From Coriobacteriales bacterium (GTDB lineage: Bacteria > Actinomycetota > Coriobacteriia > Coriobacteriales > UBA8131), in assembly GCA_031286245.1 (NCBI GenBank), contig JAITUO010000207.1:1-6143 (forward strand): DNA of 6,143 bases, given 5' to 3'. The position numbers and the translations under genes were made by a program. Position 1 is the stretch's first letter. Each line of letters opens with the position of its first letter. This document shows, one piece after another, positions 1 to 4,606 of this stretch. A model generated the notes under the pieces. It worked only from the letters and a program-made list of their open reading frames with translations, ran no database searches and was not told where the DNA came from.

Positions 1-1
1 G

Positions 2-691
2 ATCAACCGCGACATGCAAGCGGTTGAGATCTGGCACGGTTGTTGCATCTATGAGCGCCTGGCTACTTTCATGGGTTTTGAAGGTGCTTTGTTAGCCATG
101 GCTTTGGAACCCGAAGCCACATTTGAACTGCTCAGTGTACTGGCTGATTTCCGGATCGAGATGCTCAAGCATTTTGTCAAGTACTATCAACCAGACATCT
201 ACATCTTCTTTGACGATGTAGCTACTGAGCGCATGCTGTTCATGTCACCGGACACCTATCGCGCCTTGATCAAGCCGCTGCATACCAGGATGGTTGATGC
301 TTGCAAAGAGCTTGGTGTGATACCGGTGCAGCACACCTGCGGCCGGGCGGACCTGCTGGTTCAGGACATGATCGACGAGGGCAACCATGCCTGGCATGCC
401 GTGCAGGCTCAAAATGACCTCGAAGGCATCATCGCTGAGCATGGTGACCACTTCGTATTGATGGGTGGTTATAACACTACAGGTGCCCCAGGACAGCCGA
501 CAGCAACAGAAGAGATGGTACGTGCTGAGGTCCGCCGCTGCATTGAGACCTATGGAAAATTCGGCAAGGGCTACATCTTCAACGGCCTGGTTTTGACTGA
601 GACGAATCCGAATGACCCGTTTGATATGGGTTATATGAACACTGTTATCGGTGACGAATTCGCAAAGATTCGGGCAGAGCAGACCGCTTAA
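2..691 (+). CDS. URO-D-like (MtaA/CmuA-type) methyltransferase-family protein, copy 1, 5'-truncated by window edge
   Basis: The frame is open from base 2 to the TAA at 689-691 (229 codons visible). The reading INRDM at the left edge aligns with residues 104-108 of copy 2, so about 100 N-terminal residues lie outside the window. The ATG at 14 is an internal methionine with no Shine-Dalgarno site. Visible landmarks are YERLATFMGFEGALL, an FFDDVATER block with an Asp pair, and the QHTCG motif (His codon 332-334, Cys codon 338-340), which matches the H-x-C zinc motif of MtaA/MtbA/CmuA proteins. A Cys 67 residues after the motif Cys (in VRRC) is shared with copies 2 and 3, but the usual PGC near +77 is replaced by GKG. 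The family has a TIM-barrel fold and is cytoplasmic. A role in methyl transfer to or from a corrinoid or thiol is inferred; the substrate is unknown. It probably heads or belongs to the same operon as copies 2 and 3. Confidence 0.9.
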   Translation: MNRDMQAVEIWHGCCIYERLATFMGFEGALLAMALEPEATFELLSVLADFRIEMLKHFVKYYQPDIYIFFDDVATERMLFMSPDTYRALIKPLHTRMVDACKELGVIPVQHTCGRADLLVQDMIDEGNHAWHAVQAQNDLEGIIAEHGDHFVLMGGYNTTGAPGQPTATEEMVRAEVRRCIETYGKFGKGYIFNGLVLTETNPNDPFDMGYMNTVIGDEFAKIRAEQTA

Positions 692-722
692 GCAAAAGCT
701 TGCAGCTGCGCTGACAACTGTC

Positions 723-799
723 TGGGGTATTTGCCTGGGGTATTTGCCTGAGTCATTTGCCTGGGGTATTTACCTAGGTCATCTGCCTGGGTCACCTCC
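723..799. repeat. 13-bp direct tandem repeat, about six degenerate units
   Basis: Units start at 723, 736, 749, 762 and 775, each 13 bp, with consensus TGGGGTATTTGCC. A shorter sixth unit (TGGGTCACCTCC) runs 788-799. Units 1 and 2 are identical; units 3-5 differ from them by one to four bases. The array lies in the 173-bp spacer between copies 1 and 2. The unit length is not a multiple of three and it follows the copy 1 stop, so it is not coding. An ACCTAGGT palindrome (772-779) spans the boundary of units 4 and 5. Its function is unknown; it could be a slippage-prone spacer, a protein-binding array or an mRNA element. Confidence 0.85.
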
Positions 800-852
800 T
801 GGTTATGCCAACGCAGCTGTTTGTCTTCTCATCGGTTTTTTGCCAACCTAGT

Positions 853-860
853 AAAGGAGG
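853..860 (+). promoter_or_regulatory. Shine-Dalgarno site fixing the start of copy 2
   Basis: AAAGGAGG is followed by TAAG and then ATG at 865. This selects the ATG at 865 over the in-frame ATG at 805, which has no such site. The resulting N-terminus (MAFSMSPREN) matches that of copy 3 (MPISMSPREN). The 4-nt gap after GG is short, but pairing can extend into the following T. Confidence 0.85.
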
Positions 861-864
861 TAAG

Positions 865-1872
865 ATGGCATTTTCAATGTCTCCTCGGGAGAACCTTCTA
901 GCTTGCCTGAATCACCAGCCACATGAGTTCACACCAGGGATGCCAGACCTGGCGATGGCTGGCTTCGGTCTGCCCTTCGAGCGTGGAGAAGGCGGTTTCG
1001 GTGTCGATGCCTTCGGAGTGCGTTGGGTTTCACCACCCAGTGCGGCTGGCGGTGCCCTGCCGGCTCCCGGCGAGTTCATGCTGACAGATGTCACCAAATG
1101 GCGTGATGTCGTAAAGATCCCAGATATCAGCGGTTTCGATTGGGCTGGTGCAGCCGAGGCTGAAATGGCCAACCTCAATCGCGATATGGGAGTTGTCCAT
1201 ATTGGCAGTTCCAACTGCGTTTACGAACGTCTGGCTACCTTGATGGGTTTCGAAGGTGCACTCTTGGCGATGGCTCTGGAACCGGAAGCTACCTTCGAAC
1301 TACTGTCTGCTCTGACCGACTGGAAGATCGAGATGATCGGGTACTTCGCAAAATACTACCAGCCGGACAGCTATGAGTTCTTCGACGATGTGGCCACTGA
1401 GCGAATGCTGTTCATGTCGCCAGAGACTTACCGGGCTTTGCTCAAGCCCCTGCATACCAGAATTGCTGATGCCTGTAAGGAACACGGTATTATCCCCATC
1501 CAACACACCTGCGGCAAAGCGGACCTGCTGGTACAGGACATGATCGATGAAGGATGTGCCGGTTGGGGCGCTGTGCAAGCCACCAACGACATCGAAACTA
1601 TTATCGAGAAACATGGGGATGAGTTCGTGATCATCGGAGGTTACAACTCCAATGGAGCCCCTGGTATGCCGACTGCCAGTGAAGCCGAGGTACGCGCTGA
1701 GGTACGGCGTTGCATGGACACTTATGCGCGATATGGCAAAGGATATGTCTTTATGGGTATGATCATGCTGCCGGGAACCGCTTATGACCCGATGTTTTCC
1801 ATTGATCCGTTGAATTCTGCGATCATGGACGAGTTCATGAAGATCCGTGCAGAGCAGGAGGCAGCAGCTTAA
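865..1872 (+). CDS. URO-D-like (MtaA/CmuA-type) methyltransferase-family protein, copy 2
   Basis: This is a complete 335-residue protein, about the usual length for MtaA/URO-D-like enzymes. The start is set by the Shine-Dalgarno site at 853-860 and by agreement with copy 3. In order it has an N-terminal segment with PFERGEGG (37-44) and DAFGVRWV (48-55), then YERLATLMGFEGALLAMALEPEA (120-142), FFDDVATER with Asp174-Asp175, and QHTCG with His214 and Cys216, the H-x-C zinc motif of methylcobalamin:CoM methyltransferases. A second conserved Cys is Cys283; the position where MtaA has its last zinc Cys (+77) is Gly293. The N-terminal Arg-rich substrate loop of haem-pathway HemE is absent, so uroporphyrinogen decarboxylation is unlikely. 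It is likely cytoplasmic, with a role in methyl transfer inferred from family only. It lies 31 bp upstream of copy 3 and is almost certainly cotranscribed with it. Confidence 0.93.
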   Translation: MAFSMSPRENLLACLNHQPHEFTPGMPDLAMAGFGLPFERGEGGFGVDAFGVRWVSPPSAAGGALPAPGEFMLTDVTKWRDVVKIPDISGFDWAGAAEAEMANLNRDMGVVHIGSSNCVYERLATLMGFEGALLAMALEPEATFELLSALTDWKIEMIGYFAKYYQPDSYEFFDDVATERMLFMSPETYRALLKPLHTRIADACKEHGIIPIQHTCGKADLLVQDMIDEGCAGWGAVQATNDIETIIEKHGDEFVIIGGYNSNGAPGMPTASEAEVRAEVRRCMDTYARYGKGYVFMGMIMLPGTAYDPMFSIDPLNSAIMDEFMKIRAEQEAAA

Positions 1873-1891
1873 GCAGAATCTGCCAGTTTAG

Positions 1892-1899
1892 AAGGAGGG
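1892..1899 (+). promoter_or_regulatory. Shine-Dalgarno site of copy 3
   Basis: AAGGAGGG lies 4 nt before the ATG at 1904, in the 31-bp gap after copy 2. It has the same arrangement as the copy 2 site, which supports tandem duplication of the gene together with its ribosome binding site. Confidence 0.85.
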
Positions 1900-1903
1900 T
1901 GTT

Positions 1904-2902
1904 ATGCCAATCTCAATGTCACCACGAGAGAATTACCTGGCTTGTCTGAACCACAAGCCGCATGAGTACACGCCCGGTATGACCGACACAGCAATGGTCG
2001 GGGCTTTCGTACCATTTGAGCGTGGCGAGGGAGGAGCCGGTATCGACGCTTTCGGCGTCCGCTGGGTAGCTCCCGAAAGTGCCGCCGGCGGCGCTTTGCC
2101 GACACCGAATGAGTTTTTGCTGACCGATGTCACCCAGTGGAAGTCAGTCGTCCAGTTCACTGATCCCAGCGTATTCGACTGGGAGAACTTGGCAGCCGCT
2201 GAGCTGGCCAATGTCAATCGTGACATGATGGCTGTCGAAGTCGGTAGTTTGAATTTCATCTACGAGCGCCTGGCCACCTTGATGGGTTTCGAAGGTGCTT
2301 TGTTAGCCATGGCTTTGGAGCCGGAAGCAACTTACGAGTTATTGGAAGCACTGTTGAATTGGAAAATCGAAGTCTTTAAGTATTATGTCAAGTACTACAA
2401 ACCGGATATTTACACATACTTCGATGACGTAGCTACCGAGAGAATGCTTTTCATGTCTCCTCCGACTTACCAAAGCCTGATAAAACCTCTGCATACCAGA
2501 ATGGCTGACGTTTGTAAGGAGTACGGGGTCATCCCGATCCAACACACCTGCGGACGGGCCGATATCATCGTCCAGGATATGATCGATGAAGGCAATGCCG
2601 GCTGGTCAGCCGTCCAAGCCACCAACGATATCGAAGACATCATCATCAAACATGGCCACGAGTTCGTGTTATGTGGTGGCTACAACTCCAACGGTGCTCC
2701 CAGTCTGGAAAGTGCTACCGAGGACGAGGTACGCGCCGAAGTCCGTCGCTGCATGGACACCTACGGTAAATACCGCAAAGGTTATGTCTTCTTCGGTATG
2801 GTGATGTATGCCGTTGGCTCGGTTGCTGACCCCTTTATGTCGCCGTTGAACCTGGCTATCGTTGACGAGTTCATGAAATGCCGTGCGGAGCAGACCGCTT
2901 AG
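1904..2902 (+). CDS. URO-D-like (MtaA/CmuA-type) methyltransferase-family protein, copy 3
   Basis: This is a complete 332-residue protein that aligns without gaps to copy 2 over the first 300 residues (219 of 300 identical by hand count). Key positions are the same: FDDVATER (Asp174-Asp175), QHTCG (His214, Cys216) and Cys283 in the VRRCMDTY segment. The GKG of copies 1 and 2 is RKG here, so the final zinc Cys of MtaA is again absent. Most divergence lies in residues 81-117 and in the C-terminal tail, where substrate or partner specificity might differ. Its last codons and stop region share a 14-nt identical string with copy 1, and a 29-nt stretch at 2291-2319 is identical to copy 1 but not to copy 2. 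The gene is the last of the operon, followed by an intrinsic terminator. Methyl-transfer function is inferred from family; the substrate is unknown. Confidence 0.93.
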   Translation: MPISMSPRENYLACLNHKPHEYTPGMTDTAMVGAFVPFERGEGGAGIDAFGVRWVAPESAAGGALPTPNEFLLTDVTQWKSVVQFTDPSVFDWENLAAAELANVNRDMMAVEVGSLNFIYERLATLMGFEGALLAMALEPEATYELLEALLNWKIEVFKYYVKYYKPDIYTYFDDVATERMLFMSPPTYQSLIKPLHTRMADVCKEYGVIPIQHTCGRADIIVQDMIDEGNAGWSAVQATNDIEDIIIKHGHEFVLCGGYNSNGAPSLESATEDEVRAEVRRCMDTYGKYRKGYVFFGMVMYAVGSVADPFMSPLNLAIVDEFMKCRAEQTA

Positions 2903-2957
2903 GCCGATCTTCAGCTCCTAGGCTGCCTGCTGGAGTCTAGTAGCCGATCGGCAGCTG
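2903..2957. repeat. imperfect direct repeat downstream of copy 3
   Basis: GCCGATCTTCAGCTC (2903-2917) recurs as GCCGATCGGCAGCTG (2943-2957), mismatched at three positions. The second unit contains the 10-bp perfect palindrome GCCGATCGGC (2943-2952). It lies between the copy 3 stop and the terminator. No function can be assigned and it could be chance. Confidence 0.4.
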
Positions 2958-2974
2958 TTATTAATCATTATGTG

Positions 2975-3016
2975 GATAAGCCCCGGCGCTACCTTGCCGG
3001 GGCTTATCTTAGTTTT
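2975..3016 (+). terminator. Rho-independent terminator after copy 3
   Basis: GATAAGCCCCGGC (2975-2987) pairs perfectly over 13 bp with GCCGGGGCTTATC (2996-3008), around an 8-nt loop, and is followed by TTAGTTTT. This is a strong intrinsic terminator ending the transcript of copies 1-3 and separating it from copy 4. The stem is symmetrical, but the A-tract needed for efficient termination on the other strand is weak. Confidence 0.93.
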
Positions 3017-3260
3017 GTATACCTTTTTACATTTTTGATTACAGGTATGTTTTTTCAAGTGAGCTACTGACGGATGAATAAACGAGTAAATGAAACGCTT
3101 AATACTAGATTGCACTATATCAGGTATAGAATCGGAGTTTTTTTATAACCTTCGCACTGATGAAGCCAGCTTTATCTGTGCCATGCCAGATTCAGCATAG
3201 AATAGTTTTTAAGGGAAAACAGCCAGATCTTTATACTATTTCGGGCTGCTGACAATGAAT
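3017..3260. other. AT-rich intergenic region upstream of copy 4
   Basis: This stretch of about 240 bp between the terminator and the copy 4 ribosome binding site has stops in all frames and no convincing small gene or RNA. It contains a 7-T run (3138-3144) with no clear stem before it. TATACT (3232-3237) could be a -10 box only 24 nt before the Shine-Dalgarno site, but there is no good -35 at the right distance. TTGCACTA (3110-3117) recurs upstream of the transporter gene. A promoter for copy 4 is expected here because of the terminator upstream, but I cannot place it firmly. Confidence 0.5.
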
Positions 3261-3266
3261 GGAGGG
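3261..3266 (+). promoter_or_regulatory. Shine-Dalgarno site deciding the start of copy 4
   Basis: GGAGGG sits 7 nt before the ATG at 3274. In-frame ATGs at 3259 and 3268 overlap or abut this site and are therefore poor starts. The ATG at 3274 gives MPTLNKRDN, which matches the N-terminal layout of copies 2 and 3. Confidence 0.75.
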
Positions 3267-3273
3267 TATGGCA

Positions 3274-4275
3274 ATGCCAACACTAAACAAAAGGGATAAT
3301 TTCATGCGGCTGATTAACAAGCAGGTGCCTGAGTATGTTCCGACTTATGATCTTTTCTGGGCGTTCAACATGCCGCCTTTCCTGATGGGAGAGCGGAACC
3401 CAGATTTCTCAGGCAAGGATATTTTCGGTGTCGAGTATGTTTTGGATAAAAGCAATATCATTCCAGCAGCCATGCCAAAGACCCATGACTTCATACTCGA
3501 CGACATTTCAAAATGGCGGGATGTTATAAAGATCCCGGATTTCAACATCTCAGATTACGACTGGGAGATCATGGCTAAGGAAGCCAATGATCGCCGCAGC
3601 CCGGAGATCCCTTTTGGTGGGGGAGTCAGCTTTGGTTTCTTCCAGCCATTGATGGCTTTCATGGGTTTCTCTGAGGGTTTGTCCGCTTATTTTGAGGAAC
3701 CGGATGAAGTCAAAGCGCTCTACGATTACTTATCCAATTGGTCTGTGGAGATGACGAAAAAGTATATTCACTACTATAAGCCGGACTTTGGTTTTCTCGG
3801 CGACGATATCGCTCATGAGCGCAACCCATTCTTATCTCTGGAAATGTTCCAAGACCTGATCGCACCATACTGGCGGGCTTTTTATGCGGTGTTCATGGAT
3901 GCTGGTATCCCAGTTGGCCATCACAACTGCGGTCATTTTGAATTGTATCTTGACGACCTGGTAGACATGGGTGTCTCGTTCTGGGATCCCGTACAGTCAT
4001 CCAATGACGAATCTGCCATCAAAGCCAAGTTCGGCAACAACCTGGCCCTCTGTGCAGGCCCGGAGATGCGCTTCTGGAATGACAACACTACTGAAGAGCA
4101 GGTTCGGGCTGAGACGAAGGAATACTGCGACCGGTTAGCTCCCGGCGGAGGCTTTGCGATATTTGAGTTTATGTACAACCCAGAAATGATGCCCGGTATC
4201 TCTGAAGGAGAGGTCAAAAGAATCGGTTGGGTACGAGAAGAATTCGAATCTTTGCGTTACAGCTATTACAAGTAA
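3274..4275 (+). CDS. divergent URO-D-like (MtaA/CmuA-type) family protein, copy 4
   Basis: This is a 333-residue protein with the same architecture as copies 2 and 3 but much lower identity. Shared landmarks are DIFGVEYV (49-56), FMGFSEGL (129-136), HYYKPDF (166-172), GDDIAHER with Asp177-Asp178, and GHHNCG with His217 and Cys219 forming the H-x-C zinc motif. The segment that in MtaA reads PGC is PGGG here (290-293), so the last zinc Cys is missing; Cys285 lies 66 residues after Cys219, close to the +67 Cys of copies 1-3. Gly-rich GGGVSFGFF (115-123) replaces the corresponding stretch of the other copies. It is probably a cytoplasmic TIM-barrel enzyme, with a methyl-transfer role inferred from family and a substrate or partner likely different from copies 1-3. 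It is isolated by a terminator upstream and by over 300 bp downstream, so it is probably its own transcription unit. Confidence 0.92.
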   Translation: MPTLNKRDNFMRLINKQVPEYVPTYDLFWAFNMPPFLMGERNPDFSGKDIFGVEYVLDKSNIIPAAMPKTHDFILDDISKWRDVIKIPDFNISDYDWEIMAKEANDRRSPEIPFGGGVSFGFFQPLMAFMGFSEGLSAYFEEPDEVKALYDYLSNWSVEMTKKYIHYYKPDFGFLGDDIAHERNPFLSLEMFQDLIAPYWRAFYAVFMDAGIPVGHHNCGHFELYLDDLVDMGVSFWDPVQSSNDESAIKAKFGNNLALCAGPEMRFWNDNTTEEQVRAETKEYCDRLAPGGGFAIFEFMYNPEMMPGISEGEVKRIGWVREEFESLRYSYYK

Positions 4276-4374
4276 ACAAACGATATGATGAATCTATTCA
4301 CGAATGAATATCAAGGTACCTATTTATCTGCAGGAGGGTTAAATAAACAAGCATCTTGCACTAGAGAGCAATGA

Positions 4375-4405
4375 TTGACACTTGAATTCAGTGCACTATT
4401 ATAAT
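4375..4405 (+). promoter_or_regulatory. probable sigma-70/SigA promoter for the transporter gene
   Basis: A perfect -35 TTGACA (4375-4380) is followed by TATTAT (4397-4402, 16-bp spacer) and the overlapping perfect TATAAT (4400-4405, 19-bp spacer). Either gives a transcript starting near 4410-4413 with a leader of about 195 nt. The spacer contains the 8-bp palindrome AGTGCACT (4390-4397), a possible operator. Confidence 0.75.
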
Positions 4406-4427
4406 GTCAGTTGACGAGAAGCTGACA
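4405..4427 (+). promoter_or_regulatory. inverted repeat at the transcription start of the transporter gene
   Basis: TGTCAG (4405-4410) is the reverse complement of CTGACA (4422-4427), with 11 nt between. TT after the left arm can also pair with AA before the right arm if G4421 is bulged. Its place directly after the -10 box suits an operator, or a hairpin at the 5' end of the transcript. No regulator is encoded in the window. Confidence 0.5.
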
Positions 4428-4513
4428 GAAGTGTGAAATAATGGCAACAATCCAGCCGAAGTTTGGTGCTGGCTGAGTAAGCGGGGAATACCAAAGTTTA
4501 ATGATGTACTTGG

Positions 4514-4532
4514 AAGGAGCGTGCAGATGTAA
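4514..4532 (+). other. start-stop mini-ORF with Shine-Dalgarno site in the leader
   Basis: AAGGAG (4514-4519) is followed after 7 nt by ATG (4527-4529) and immediately by TAA (4530-4532). An alternative GTG at 4521 would give a three-codon peptide in the same frame. The spacing is ideal for ribosome loading, so this could stall or park ribosomes in the leader; it could also be chance. Confidence 0.3.
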
Positions 4533-4561
4533 TAGCTTTGGGTTGGAGGAAGTGTTTTTTT

Positions 4562-4575
4562 GTGTTAATCAACAC
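4562..4575 (+). promoter_or_regulatory. small hairpin or palindrome before the transporter ribosome binding site
   Basis: GTGTT (4562-4566) and AACAC (4571-4575) are complementary around AATC. The element lies after the T-run and 15 nt before the AAGGAG site (4591-4596). It is not a terminator because no T-tract follows. It may be a minor leader hairpin or a protein site. Confidence 0.3.
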
Positions 4576-4606
4576 GTGAGAACAGACAGAAAGGAGACTC
4601 TCGATA

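Larger units (their letters stand above)
4412..4606 (+). other. long 5' leader of the transporter gene, possibly structured
   Basis: Between the predicted start and the ATG at 4607 there are about 195 nt without a gene of ordinary size. CAGCC (4453-4457) can pair with GGCTG (4471-4475). CCAAAG (4491-4496) can pair either with CTTTGG (4536-4541) or, with one bulge, with ACTTGG (4508-4513), so two exclusive folds are possible. A run of seven T (4555-4561) lies 45 nt before the start codon but I find no strong stem directly before it. I could not match it to the cobalamin, SAM, THF or c-di-GMP riboswitch patterns I know. Confidence 0.35.

Noticed and set aside
14..691. ATG at 14 as the true start of copy 1
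   Set aside because: The frame is open to the window edge, the codons before it match residues 104-107 of copy 2, and no Shine-Dalgarno site precedes it.
723..799. CRISPR array
   Set aside because: Units are 13 bp and contiguous, with no unique spacers and no cas genes.
805..864. 20-residue N-terminal extension of copy 2 from the ATG at 805
   Set aside because: There is no ribosome binding site at 805, the extension would contain the Shine-Dalgarno site itself, and copy 3 has no counterpart.
912..1634. Long open frames on the minus strand opposite copies 1-4
   Set aside because: They recur at matching places opposite each paralogue, as expected from shared codon use, and have no ribosome binding sites or recognisable products.
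3259..3273. Upstream ATG codons (3259, 3268) as the start of copy 4
   Set aside because: They overlap or directly follow the GGAGGG site, while the ATG at 3274 has correct spacing and homologous N-terminal context.
865..4275. Calling the four enzymes HemE (uroporphyrinogen decarboxylase of haem synthesis)
   Set aside because: They share the fold but lack the HemE N-terminal Arg-containing substrate loop, carry an H-x-C zinc motif, and occur as four paralogues without other haem genes.
4295..4310. TATTCA-CGAA-TGAATA hairpin as terminator of copy 4
   Set aside because: It is a 6-bp AT-rich stem with no following T-tract; too weak to call a terminator.
4428..4520. Cobalamin or c-di-GMP riboswitch in the transporter leader
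   Set aside because: GTAAGCGGGGAATACC faintly recalls part of known riboswitch cores, but the remaining conserved blocks and their order are missing.
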